From assembly GCA_964036155.1 (NCBI GenBank), contig OZ038423.1, positions 26,365,249 to 26,429,248 of the forward strand: 64,000 nt of DNA. Direction: 5' to 3'. The notes below the pieces were generated by a model. It did not search any database. It was not told the origin of the DNA and saw only the letters and a program-made list of their open reading frames with translations. Of the stretch, positions 24,189-53,320 are shown one piece after another (position 1 is the first letter of the stretch; every line of letters starts with the position of its first letter). The translations under genes and the position numbers were made by a program. The DNA comes from Diploscapter coronatus. Taxonomy: Eukaryota > Nematoda > Chromadorea > Rhabditida > Rhabditidae.

Positions 24189-26195
24189 CTTCTATCGATT
24201 TTTATTTATCCTTCAGTTTTTGACCATATGGAAAGTAGTAAGGGTAGTTTGATAGTAACCTACGCAATTGTATAGGGCAGACTTTCAGCCAGGCGAAAAA
24301 TTATAGAAGAGGAGGTCTGCAAATACAAATTTTTCTATAGAAAGTTGATGCATAGGAGGGCCCGCAATAAGACTTGCAGAATATTTTGGCTTAAGGGGGT
24401 TCCGCACGAAAGATCTGGCATAAGCCCTGCCTAGGCCTGTATAGGTTGGGTAATAAGAGAGTTACTACTCTTTTTCTCAACACTAATTCATGCGTTACTG
24501 AATTGCTACCGTTACTCTTTTTTAGGTTTCCCTATTTTTCGGAATTTCTATTCTTTGGCTTTTCAAGTTCAAGGTAATTGTCATTCATCTCGCGAAATTT
24601 AAATTAACTTCGAATCTTTGGATTGTGTAAGACCCTCAAGTTGCAAAACTATGCTATTTTCTTGCAAAATCGAGCAATTTCCAAAAATGGCACAAGATTT
24701 CTCAAATCCCCAATTAGCGATTGAGAAGCTCAAGTTCTACAGCGCTCTGCTTATTTACAGGCCTCTGTAATTTTATACGTAGATAATTGCTGAATAGAAT
24801 GAACCCGTTACGTCGTACTTAAAATGAGCCTAATTACAATTATCCGTAGTTACTCAACACGGAACTCTATTTCTATTTAATTATTATCAAAGCGCAAAAA
24901 ATCGGTTATTAGAGTGTAGACAGGGAACTCAAGTAGATCTGGCGAACTGATGTTCTGAACGATTTTTTGCGCAGAAATATCATCGAATTTATAAATAAGA
25001 CTTCTGTGAAGAAAAAGATGAAATTAGAAGTTTTCCTAGCCGAAAGAATTACAAAAGCTCGTTGCTCGAAATGAACACATTTTGGCAAACTTCAAATTGC
25101 GTAGACACGTCTGGACGCAAAATTATGGCCTGATTTTTGGCACAGAACCATTTTATCAATTTCGACTAAGCCTTTTATGATATTTGGGGTTTGAAGGGTA
25201 CTTCCTTCCCAAATTTTTGACTCCAAACTATCACATTCCTAGCATAAACGAATTTCTGCAAGAGGGCGGTCTTTGCAGTCCCTAAATATATTCCTATATA
25301 AAAATATTGCATACAACACGATTCACAAGAGTACAGATCAATATCTTCGGTATTGGGTGTGTGTATGTGTGTTTCTATCAATTCTTGCATGTGAGAGTGT
25401 ATGTTTGACTCGCTGTGTGAGAGATAGAGGTTGGGCAGAGAAAATGCCGAAAATGTTGTAAAAGAGACGACGAGTGCGATCGATTTATTTTCTCGGTTCA
25501 AGGCGCTTCGTCTTTTCCATTTCCCTTTGATTATTATCGTATCCTTGCTTACCAACGTTTATATCATTTATATCAATTAATCTAACACTTTGAAGATATG
25601 CTTCAATGTTAGGTATTAGCAATTATTTTTGTTAACATCTAACAATTGAAGAGTTTTTAGATCTCTATTATACTTTTGCTATATCAATATGTTTACTCTT
25701 CTGAAAGCCTGCCCCAATGCTAAATATACTAGATTAATTACTTAATGTTTATCATTTGAGCAAATTTGCGATCCTTATCATATCCCTGCTTTGTGTGATA
25801 TCTCTCAGACATCGCCAATCTGTTATCATCTGTTTCCTATCAATTATCGATTTATATGTGACACCTACGCACTAGCAACAAGAATGCATTTGTTAGTTCT
25901 TTGTAGCACTTCCGGTTATCGCGCAATCACAAGAGATAAATCAATTTATCTCATGTTTTTTTTTATAAACTTTATTCTGTTCTTCATTAAGATTTAAATT
26001 TTGCCAATCATATTGTAAAGATATTTTTTGCTTTTTAATATGTAGGATTTCACTTTACGTCAAGCATATGATTTTTCTTAGCGATCTCCGAATTTTAATC
26101 CCTAGGAATATTGAACATTTATTAAATCGAAGGTAACCTTCCCGATCTCTTTTAGGAACTAGGTATTCTCCGAAAACGCCCAAAAGGATATTTTC

Positions 26196-26290
26196 CCTTT
26201 GATAGGGGGTGGATTCGAACACGCGATCTCATCCGATGTGAACTTTCTTGCCGAAAGATCATTTCCTCTTGTTTTCTTACTTCTCGTCAA
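26196..26290 (-). pseudogene. Decayed tRNA or tRNA-derived fragment
   Basis: On the minus strand the 3' part reads GCGTGTTCGAATCCACCCCC, a near-consensus tRNA T-arm with B box. Before it a CTTTC/GAAAG stem around GGCAA resembles a damaged anticodon arm, with a long variable region as in Ser or Leu tRNAs. No good acceptor-stem partner for the 3' CCCCCTATC or canonical A box is seen, so it is not a working tRNA. It could instead be a SINE head. Confidence 0.4.
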
Positions 26291-26407
26291 CTATCGATTA
26301 CTCTGGTATCCTTAAACAGTAGTGTTTTGATCTTAAATTAGTATGACTAATATATCCAACTAATACTTTCTCCAATAATTAGATGCAAATACTAGTAGTC
26401 TTTTATC

Positions 26408-26427
26408 GTCTTCTTCTTCTTCTTCTT
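26408..26427. repeat. TTC microsatellite
   Basis: Six to seven TTC units in a row. No other feature. Confidence 0.8.
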
Positions 26428-29400
26428 ACTTGCTTTGTCTAATTTTTTATGCATTAGCGGCTTCTCATCAATGTGAAATTATTCGATTTTACGATAGCGC
26501 GCGCTGGGGGATACAATATTCCGGGAAAATTAGCTCTAGTGCAACTCCTGCGAAATAGCGCTACATTTTCGGAGAGTAGCGATTTTATGATAAGGCATAA
26601 GTTTCCCAATTATAAAGTAATGTCTATAACACATGTATTCTCCAATTCTAAACCCTTTTTCATCGACTCTAACTTTTTTGTGTCATTAATCGTATGATTG
26701 CGTTAGAGACGCATAGGGGTTTGAAATTCTTTAGCTCGGTCCGCACTTATTAGCGGAATTAGTTTTCTTCAGTTTTCCTATTAGGCATCTGCCCGAGACA
26801 TACAGCGCGCATAACATAATTATTTCCAGTGCAGCAACACTGCGAGCGAGAATTTTCCACCCCATTTTTTCGAGATGAAATTTTATGTTATTCGATATCT
26901 GCAAATTTTATGCGTGCATATCGAAAGGTTCAATTGTATTACTATCATTTTCATTTACTTTCTTACGCTAAAATTGCCCTTCAAAATGATAATAATCACA
27001 AATAGGAGTTGTACGACAAAATCAACTAAAATCATTCATTTCTATTTACACCAATTACATTATCTTATCCCATACCTCACTACCTCTATTAATAGCCTGA
27101 TAAAATCATTATATTTATAAAAACGCTACTTTTGAATATTATGGGTGATATCATAAGTTTTGAGCCTGAACGTTGCAAATTTAGAATCATGGTGGGAGCG
27201 TCTTGAGTGCAGCTGTTGCGTGTGTTGTGTGTATATGTCAATGATTATGATTCTTGAAACTTGCATAAATTTTTCATTCGGATGATCATATAAAGGAAGT
27301 TTCGGAAGCTAATCTACCCACTTTTTGGAGTTCCATCAGGGATTCCAGAACTCAACTCGGAAAATTTTACCGAGCTTGAGTTTCAATGTTGAAAATTTTC
27401 GAAATTCTGAAATCCTCGAGTCTCACCTAAATTTAACTGGACTTCGTTCATTAATGCAAAGTATGTCTATTTTCATTCGTCTAATGACAGGAATAATTTT
27501 ATGTTTCACCCCATATTCCCCCATTAAATTACATGCCTTTTGCCCGTTATCAGTGGAAAGCGTATCAATAATATCAGACTATTATTTCTCATCGCGAGCG
27601 TCTTAGAGGACTACGCACCCAGAGACAAAAATTCGACGCATATTGTGTTGCACCTAAAATTTTTAAATTTTTCCCCGAAATATCGATACTTTCGTTATCA
27701 TTGTCTGAGAATTCCGTAATTTTAACAACTTTATCAAATTAGGCGCTGTTTACGATTTCAACTTATCAAAAAATGATTCTTAATTTTTGTCCCTGAGACC
27801 AGAACTTCAAACTTGGATTCTTGATCTTAGGTTTTACAAATCAGTATTTTTAAACTTTAATTTAAATGACCTTCAAATAAAGTGCAATTTTCGGATTTAG
27901 AAATTTTAAATCACATGCTTTTAACTTCCTGAAGACCAGACAACGGAAATGGGTTTTCTTTATCTGTATATGGCCCTATCAAACTTTTTAACAAAATTCT
28001 CAAAGTTTTTTATCATAACTTTAAGCTCTGCCTCTTAATAATTCATATACCTAGTTTTTAGCCATTAACTTAATGGACGATAATTTTACCTCGATTAATA
28101 CGGATAAGGTGATATTTAAAAAAGTATCGATTTTAACTAATCCCTTTCTGATAAACGGATTATAGAGTCCAGAGGAGATAGTTGCGATGGGTGTACTCAG
28201 AAAATACATTCCATATATTTCGTGCAACTCATACATACGGTACTAGAATAGGATGAACTTTTTCGCCGTTGAGTACCCCCTGCAAGTCTCGGATTATCTT
28301 TTAAGCACGAATTAAGTGCATTACTTAGGGTCCGCAAACACTTTTCTCGTAGTTATTACTATAGGGAAAATCCATATCAATATTTCGACTTCGGTATAAC
28401 TTAAATGGGTGGGACATTGAAAAAATCGCATACTCATTTTACTCATAAAACTAGATGTAAATCAATTTCGAATGTGAACACGTATTTTTCGTTATTGAAT
28501 TTGCATACATCAGCTTAGCTGATTTGAATAATTCTGATCCCACTCTTCGTTACTCTTCCTGCTCATTTTGCGTGCGACCCTGCGCCGCTCGTGCAGAAAG
28601 TTGAAAAATGGTTTCTGCTCTCGGCACGATGGTGCAGCGCTATTTTTGGACAATTTTTTACTCTACTTGTCCTCTGTCACATTCCCCATCGAATTTGCCA
28701 GGTCAATTTCGGTCTCTCGTGAAATAATTTCGAAAAGCAGTAAATTCTCTAACATTTCGTAAATTTCAAACCTGGACGAGCAAAAAAATTAGCCTACTAG
28801 CATACATAGTACTTGCGGCCCCTAGCATTACTTAACGATTTTGCTAATCCTTTCAGGACCTTATCACCATCCCTTCCTAGTTGAAAATAAGCATTGAGTT
28901 TCCAATGAAACATTTCTTCCGGTTTTCTAGCTTCATATTTTATCATTACGTGACAGATATATAGTATGAAGATTTCATCTGAGAATACTATTTGTGTGTG
29001 CGTGTGTGTGATGTTTTACCTTGGCCAACCTTCGATTTTTCCCTGCTGCGCCTGGGGCTCTCTCATTTGCGCTTGTTATTTCGTTAAGTAGCCTATAGAC
29101 GCTTCTCAGTCTCGTTTTCTCATTCGAAATGCATGAGGCTGGGTGGAAAAAAGGAAGGCGCTCTGCCATAGCAGAAAAAAGACCCGAGGCTCTACGAAGA
29201 ATAAGAGCTGAGGGGCGCAGAAACAAGGGGCTTCATCGCCCAATACACCTCTCCTTCTGCTCTCTTTCTTTATCGTGAATATATCCTCGAAATCCTTTTT
29301 CTCAACCAAATAGCCGTTAGCGATTCTCAAAATATTTCCTCCGCACCCAGATTCCTTTCTTCCTTCTTTCATTTCTCAAATTGAAGTATCAGTGTCGCCA

Positions 29401-29509
29401 CGATTACTCATGCTTTCATTCATAGAAGTTGCACACGTTCGTTTGACGTAAATCGCTTTCTATTTTAGTTTGTAGAACATTTTATTTAAAAAAAAAAAAC
29501 TATTTTCAG

Positions 29510-29572
29510 CGTCTTCCCGTCGTAGTCCACCCGAGATTGCGAAGCGAGCCTGGTTGTTCGGGGAATGCGAAG
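29510..29572 (+). other. unc-43: Probable 5' untranslated exon of unc-43
   Basis: The segment is bounded by TATTTTCAG and by a donor, AAG|GTAAAG. It would splice to the acceptor at 29842, where the exon carrying the start codon begins. No in-frame start is needed in it. It could also be a spliced-leader entry point. Confidence 0.4.
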
Positions 29573-29880
29573 GTAAAGAACATCGAAGCCTGATGAACTT
29601 ACGCTACAGGGTTAAATTCCGCAATGCACACCTTCAAAACTTTGCACTCAATCCTACGACAATTTCCCCTCTCGTGTTTTTTTGCGCTAGAGAGGAAGAT
29701 GGAATTGTCATGAGTCATGGTAAGGTTCTATTTGGTCAGTGTGCTCAGAAAACCACCAGCAAAGTGGCTTTGAGCAAATTCTGGCTGAAGTGCAAGTTTA
29801 GCGGAATAAATTGATAGTAATGTATAAAAAGCTCATTTTCAGGTGAGAAGCGGTTGTGCTGCATTAGTGGTAGTCAGGGC

Positions 29881-46113
<16,233 letters not shown>

Positions 46114-48908
46114 TTTCACGACGTCGACACGTCAAGGATCCAGAACCCACGTCAAGCTTCAAGTCTACCTGCTACTAGAGTGATTCTCAGATACGACTGC
46201 GCTGAACGTACAGCGTACTGATGAATAACCCCGCTGTCTTTGAGTCAATCAGTACGTTGTATGGATAATTCAAAATATGCAATTATCCCATGCCAGCCTC
46301 GCGATATGACCTTTTCACTTTACTTGAATCATCCCCATGCGCATATAACTATATATGAAACGTTTATATTATGAAATCCGCCATTCTTTCATTAAAGTTC
46401 TATTATTTTGTTAGAAGAGTCGAGATATCGATTTTCGGCCGACATCTTTGACCGGAGTATATTTAAATCGAATGCTAAGCATTGATTTTCTAGTCAAGCT
46501 TTCGGATGAAGGTCCAAAGTTTACAGATTTCAGTAACTTTATTTGTTGCAATTGTAGTTATTTGGAACTAATACTATTTTTCATTCACGGTACCAGCTTA
46601 TCGAGTTCAGCAGAGTTTTGTATAGAAAAGTGTATTTTTAGAACTATTTAAATTATCAAACATCAATCAACACAATTCTATATTTTCTTTTTCTGGGTGA
46701 TCCTATTGAACACACATTTTTCTTTTTTATTTTGTCCTCTAAATATCTCATGCAAGCGATCAAATTCTATAAACTTGGTATTCATCTTCCATGCCGTTTT
46801 CTGCGTTGTTACTTCTGAAAATCAGCGAAAAATTTGCATTTTGTGATTTTTCTTTGGCTTTTCGTTGATTTTTTCAACCTTGTCAAAAATCTATTGTTGT
46901 TTTTAATTGATCTCTAACTTGCACATGACAGAGAACACAGACGAGACATTTTTGACGCAGCATTTGGTAGTTGGATATCTCAATCGGCTCGGCGCTTTGG
47001 CCTACCCTTCATTATTAGAGCGGTCAAAGACGCAGAGTTCCATGTTTAACTGCCAACTACGCATTCTATCACTTTCAACTCCACGCACCTTGAAGTGGGT
47101 TTTCGAACTTCCGAAGTTAGAAAACCAACTCCAATGTAAACATCTATCCTTCTTGGTCCTATAGCTTGTTGTTTCTTCTTTTAGAGGTATCATTTTAGCG
47201 ATATTTTCTTCAACATTCGTTTTTGTATGTTTATGATCGATTTTCTGGATAAATAAGGTTGCATTTTCTTCTTGGACTTACATTATGTTATTTAGGGCTA
47301 TATTTCATATGCAGGGTGCGTATATTTTGTACGATACTCATACAGGATTGAGCAAAGTATACCAACCTATATTTAAGGAGCACTCAAAAAGCACATGGAT
47401 TTAATTAGTTGTGGAAATATGCATTTTACTTTCTTTCTTAATTTAAATTTTCTGATCATACCGCTGAGAAGCTTATTGTTAGCAGTTATATATGTTCTGT
47501 ACACGAAGGTGTTATCGTTTTCCATTGAATCTTTAAGTTTTAAATTTAAATCCCAACAAAGCCTATATGTTATTTTATAATGAATAAAATATCTATATGA
47601 AGTCAATAAACTTACTTTATTGAATTTTTATAACAACATAAAAATAGACAGGTAAGTTTAGAGCTACCAGGTCTTCTCACACTTAATGTATTTACACGTT
47701 AAAAATAGCATGGAACAGCATAGGGTCCGCAGACACAATCTATGTTAATTTTTCCTATTCACTTGAAACTTGATTCGATAAAATGTTAGTGAATTTAGTT
47801 TTCTGCAATTCTTTCTTCAAAAAGCGGAAATGTACAAAAATGTCCTTTTGAAATCGATAGTCGACATGATAGAGTCTAAGTAGATGACAAAATTATCTCA
47901 AACTTGTCCTACTCGCGAGCAAAAACCATGTTGTAATTTTTTGAACGAACAACGTTAGTCTCGTGTTGGGAGAACGAAAATTTTGTATGAAATAGAGGGG
48001 GTATATTAAATCTATATACTTTATATATCTTTGACCGCCATTGTATTGTCCTCTTGCTCTCCGGAAATCTCCCTTCGACGCTTTGTGCTGGAGAAATTGC
48101 TGCGGTTTGCCGGCCTGAGGCTCGTTCCCTATTGATTTTCTCGCTTTCTAACTCATACCCTCTTAATTTCGCTCACTATTTTCCAGTCTCCCTATTTCCT
48201 CTAACTTCTCTAGCCTTTAGCAGTAAAGAGCGCCTTACTCTCTACACATTTCTCTCTATGTCTTTCTGAGTGAATAGAACAAGAGCGATATAGCCTCTAT
48301 GACTCGATAACTCTATTTAGTTTTATCATCTTGGATGACATATTTTCAATATTAATGTCTAAAATACTTTGTTGGATTTTTTCTTTCTAAATAATGACTT
48401 GGAGTTAGTAATTCTGATCAATAGTATCCTATTTTCTTATCTCTTCGTGCTATTTTTATATTTTTAGTGCACTTCTTTATCTTTCTCATTGATATATTTT
48501 CTATTTTCTTACTCTCTTCGGCACCAATTCAAGTTTCAAGGACACTGCCGGGAAAATAGCATTTGATTTTGCATCAACTTTCAATTTCAATCGCGATTTT
48601 AGATGTTTCGCTTTTATCTGTAAGTATTCAAGTCTAGTCGATAGAAATATGTGAATGATCTCATTGTATCGCATTTAAACGTAAGTATTTTCCCTATAAA
48701 ATATAAATTGCACTTATCTTAAACAAAATCTTAGACCCATGACTAATGAGTCTATTTCATAAGAAAAGTGGGCAATCCGAGAAATTTTCGCATATTTGCA
48801 CTAAATATATGAATCCTAAGCAACGGTTGCTTAGCTTGCTTCTAGAAATTTCTAAAATATGGCAAAATTCGCAGCCTCGTGTGAACGTTCGCTAAATTTG
48901 CAGGAAGA
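46114..48908. other. Intergenic between unc-43 and klp-11
   Basis: Holds the unc-43 3' end (ATTAAA near 46392 is a possible polyadenylation signal) and the klp-11 promoter. A near-perfect 44-base palindrome is at 47091-47134. No gene seen; open frames here show no family features. Confidence 0.4.
48816..48834. promoter_or_regulatory. Palindrome upstream of klp-11, RFX half-site-like
   Basis: CTAAGCAACGGTTGCTTAG is a perfect inverted repeat around one central base, about 75 bases before the klp-11 ATG. Each arm contains GTTGCT, close to the GTTGCC half-site of the X-box bound by RFX/DAF-19 in ciliary genes, though spacing and orientation differ from the usual X-box. Confidence 0.35.
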
Positions 48909-51900
48909 ATGGTCGAAGTCAAGGGAAAGTCGGAGTCGGTGAAGGTTATTGTTCGATGCCGGCCGTTATCGCAGTCCGAGATACAGAATGGGCATCACAG
49001 GTAAATAAATTGAGAAATTAAAACACCCCAGAAAATGCCCAATTCCATTTTAGTAGCATCAAAATGCACACCGAGCGAGGACTGGTCGAACTTTCCAACC
49101 CCAAAGAGCCAGATGAACCGACGAAAGACTTCACCTTTGATGCCATTTACGATGAAAAGTAGAACTACCAGATTTTTTGGCAATTTAGCAAATGGTACTT
49201 TCAGCTCCAAGCAACTGGATCTCTACGATGAAACGTTTCGTGATCTCGTCGAATCGGTACTGAATGGGTATAACGGTACCATTTTCGCATATGGGCAAAC
49301 GGGCACAGGTATAGAGCCATTCCACCATCTTTTGCCGAAATTTACGGTATTCAGGAAAAACGTATACGATGGAAGGCATAGCCTCAAGTGCCGACCAAAG
49401 AGGAGTGATCTACAACTGTTTCGAGCACATTTTCAACCATATTGCCAACTCTCGTAACCAGCAGTACCTTGTCAGGGCCAGCTATCTTGAGATCTACCAA
49501 GTACTCATTATTCTTACAGATCTTCCTCAAAATCATACCCTAATTATTGCCTTGCAGTTTTGCTAACTATTAGTTTGAGGAAACGTGAACTCATGTTGTG
49601 TAACCTAGAAACAACACAAGTGCATTACAGGAGGAAATTCGAGACCTGTTATGCAAAGACGTCGGCAAAAAGTTGGAGCTGAAAGAGCGGCCCGACGCGG
49701 GTGTTTACGTCAAGGATCTCCAAGCGTTCGTCACCAACTCCGTCGATGCGATTCAAAAAGTCATGGCTGCCGGTAACGCCAACCGATCTGTGGGGTACGG
49801 GGTTTCATCCATAGTGGCTTTTTTATCACCCTGGCTTTAGCCGCACCAACATGAACGAGCACTCCAGTCGATCTCACGCTATCTTTATCATCACTGTCGA
49901 GTGCGCTGAGACTGGCCCGGACGGAGAGAGTCATATTCGGTAGATTGCAATTTCATGCTGGTTTGTAACAATGCCGGTTTTCAGAGTTGGGCGTCTGAAC
50001 CTAGTGGATCTCGCTGGCAGTGAGCGTCAGGCGAAGACCGGAGCTACTGGGGAGAGGTTCAAAGAAGCCACGAAGATTAACCTTTCATTGTCAGCTCTGG
50101 GAAATGTGATCTCCTCATTAGTGGACGGGAAAAGCTCGCATATTCCCTATAGAGATAGTAAATTAACTCGGTTGTTGCAGGGTAAAATCCAACCATTGTG
50201 CAAAGAAAAGCAAACGATTTAAAGACTCTCTTGGCGGTAACTCGAAGACCGTCATGGTCGCGTGCATAGGTCCGGCCTCGTACAACTACGATGAGACCCT
50301 CGGAACGCTAAGATACGCCAATCGGGCGAAGAGCATCAAGAACAAGCCGAAGATCAACGAAGACCCCAAGGATGCTCTGCTCAGGCAGTTCCAGGTGCGA
50401 AAAATTAGGGGGTGACCCAATCCTTACACCCATTTTTGCAGGAAGAGATCCAAAGGCTTCGAAGCAAATTGGAACAGAAGCGGGGCAAGTCAAGGGGCAC
50501 CACACCAAATCCAAGGGGCGATGACTACTTCACCGAACAGAAGAGGGAGATCGAAGCCGATCGCGAGAAGATCCTTAGGGACTCTGGGCTCATCCAGGAG
50601 GAGCGTGCAAAGCTCATTTCCGAGTTGGAAGAGAAGTCCAGGATGCTGGAGAAGGAACGAAGGGAGCAGGCGGAAGTCGCGGAAAGGATAAGAAAAATCG
50701 AAAGTGGACTTCTTGGAGGAATGGCTGAGACCGAGCTGGCGGACCACACCAGGAGGCAACAGTCTGAGCTGGAGAACAAGCGTATAGAACTTGCCGAGCA
50801 GAAGGTACGATTTCTTTGGGGAAAGAGTGGAAAACAAATCTAGAAACGAGAACGAGAGATGCTCCAGCAGTTGGAGAAACAAGAGGAAGACGCCGTTGAA
50901 ATCCAGCAAACGTTCTCTGACCTACGACAAGAAGTCGATGCCAAGTCGAAAAAGATCAAGAAGCTGATGATGAAGCTACGACAGGTTAGTCTAACTCCAA
51001 AGAACTTGTTCTATCTTATTTCTTGGCTCTCCCTCAAAACCATCTGTTTTGCGGTTGTTTGTAACAAGAAAGCAACAGAAGGGGATGAAAGGAGAGTTGG
51101 AGACATATTGCTCTTGACAAGCGAGGAAGACGGAGCATCGAAGAGGCTATTTTCTCTGCCGTCTTATCCATATCCCTTCTCAGATTTATGTCCATTACAA
51201 ACCTCGTTGTGTTTCTGCCAGCTCCTTCTCAAATCCTCGGCACTTCAACCACATTAACATTTGCTGAGCGGCGGTCTTCTCTGAATTCAGCTCCAACATT
51301 TCAGGTTCGATGTGAAATCAACGATACCGCTCTAGTCCACTCCCAGGAACGCCAGGACCTCGAAACCTCTGTTACGGAAATCAACAAAGAGCTAAAATTG
51401 AAGTAAGCCTTAGAAAATTGTTATTTTCTTACACAAAGACTCCTTTTTTGTGAGCACAAAAGATGTAAAGATCTGGACGGTAAACATGCGGTGTGCGCCG
51501 TTTTCCTTTCTTCACCAAATTTTGCCTCCTCTTTTTCTCGTCTTTTGCAATTTTCCATTTGACTCGTTCTTTCCAGGAAATTGTCTTCATGCATTATAAA
51601 AGCGCTCTCTCTCTCTCTCTCTCTCTCTCTAATTCAGACATCGAGAAATTACTTTTTTCTTTCCTAATGCAGATTTTATATGCACTTATGAAGATGTTTT
51701 GTCCTGAATAATGGATAAAGGGGGATATCTGTCAATATCATGCAGTGCGAGTGTGGGATTTTGTATATATCGCTATATCTGCCCCCTTTACCCCTATTTC
51801 CCTCGTTCAAGGACTCTCCTAGTAGTCCATCTTTCATCTCTCCTTTCTCGCCTCTTTCATCGCGGCTCTACTTGTATCTCTCATTTCAATCTCAATATGT

Positions 51901-53320
51901 TATGTTCTGTCTTTCTCTTCTATTGACAGCCTCACTCTTCCCCCATATGTGTAATTTTCCTTCCGCGCACGCACACTGTTTGTACAGATTTCCAAATTGA
52001 GTCACATGTTTTGCCTTGATTTGCTCCATTTTGATGATTGTTCTTGCAGACTCTTGATAGTCGAGAATTTCATTCCTCCGGAGGTCCGCGAGCGGATAAA
52101 GGAGCGCGCCGTCTGGTCTGAGGACGATTTGAGTTGGCGAGTTCCGGGTGCTAGGCCTTTGTCAGCGCCCGGATCGCGTCCTTCAACATCGGGAGCCACT
52201 ACCTCAGTGCACCTCCTGGGAGGTATAGAAACTATAAAGACAATTGAAGGGAGGATGGCTAAGATTTAGTTGAAGACACCCAGCATCTCTTGACCACCTC
52301 AAGCGGTGCTGATTCTGGGGTCAGTGTCAGTGATCCCTCGACCTCCGTCAGAATTCCTCACGCTTCGACGTCCTCTTCGGACTTCATCGACAAACGCCCG
52401 GTGAGCTTCGCGATTCTAAGAACGCGTCACGTGCCATAACGCATCTGTTGGCAACTCAGCCATCGCAATGCGAGCGAAGAAAAGCTGTAATTCGATCCGA
52501 CTCGTTTGGGGCATTTCTCCGCGCCTTCGCGCTCTCTCCGTCCAACATGCTTCCTCGGCGCGTTTTTGCATCTCTCAAATTTTCTCCAACGAGAAATTCT
52601 CACTGTGTTCACCTTCGCTTCCCCATAGCGCCCTGCTGCCACTAATTCGATTTGTCCTTTTATTTTCGTTTCCAGTAGTAGAACTATCGATTCGAATTGT
52701 AAATTATTTACATTCCTCAAGACTGCGTTTTAGATCTCTACACCTGGTCTTCGTCGACCGATGTCAGCCGCCGAGCGGCTAACGGTCGAAAGGGCCCGGG
52801 AAGCTATGGGCGGGCAACGGCGGCCTCCAATTAGTGGTATCAATAATCCCCTATCCGATAATTTCGCTAACTATCTCCGTCTTTAGCTTCCTCAGCGCCA
52901 GTTGAACCAATCCTTCAAGAGGATTTAATCAGGTTCTGTGGAGAGAATGTCGTGGTCTTCTCTGGACTCGAACGACTTCCACCGCAAGTCACTGACTTCG
53001 ATCCGGAGAAGTTCAAGGTTTAAAACTCCGAAAATAACCCGTCTTCACCTGTTGTTTCAGAAAGAGGAGGATGAAATTACAAAGGAGAAGTCGATGATGA
53101 TTGACGCCTCAAAGGCTCAACCAGCAATATCGCTGAAATCTCGACTAAGATCTCCATCCACCGAGTTTAGGTATTGTATGCCGTGTTGATAGCCAATGGT
53201 GGCATTACTATTTCCAGGAGTCATTCAAAAAACGCGACCGCCCGCAACGCAACAGCCTCATCGACCTCCACTACCAGCGCTGTCTTGTATCCAAAAGCAC
53301 GTGGACTCGTAGGAAAATGA
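48909..53320 (+). CDS. klp-11: Kinesin-II motor subunit, KIF3B type
   Basis: Kinesin-II moves intraflagellar transport trains along ciliary microtubules as a heterotrimer with a KIF3A-type subunit and KAP. ATG 48909 follows a TTTGCAG acceptor by five bases. Motor: [30 protein letters not shown] (P-loop split by an intron), [14 protein letters not shown] (switch I), [20 protein letters not shown] (switch II) and [19 protein letters not shown] (neck). The stretch [18 protein letters not shown] and [20 protein letters not shown] match KIF3B rather than KIF3A or OSM-3. A long charged coiled coil follows (50410-51400). The tail has [15 protein letters not shown] (KIF3B LIIENFIP) and ends [12 protein letters not shown], like the KIF3B terminus LYPQSRGLVPK, stop at 53318-53320. 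One intron carries a (CT)13 run. Confidence 0.93.
51605..51630. repeat. CT microsatellite
   Basis: Thirteen CT units in a klp-11 intron, followed by AATTCAG, so it may act as a long polypyrimidine tract. Confidence 0.85.

Larger units (their letters stand above)
24189..29509. other. Long non-coding stretch upstream of unc-43
   Basis: AT-rich with no frame that shows family motifs or consistent splice context. It contains short GT-rich runs near 25357 and 28990, a TTC run at 26408-26427, and a tRNA-like relic near 26196-26290. It could be a first intron or upstream regulatory DNA of unc-43. Confidence 0.4.

Noticed and set aside
50490..50909. Minus-strand 139-residue open frame opposite klp-11
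   Set aside because: Shadow of the coiled-coil coding region on the other strand.
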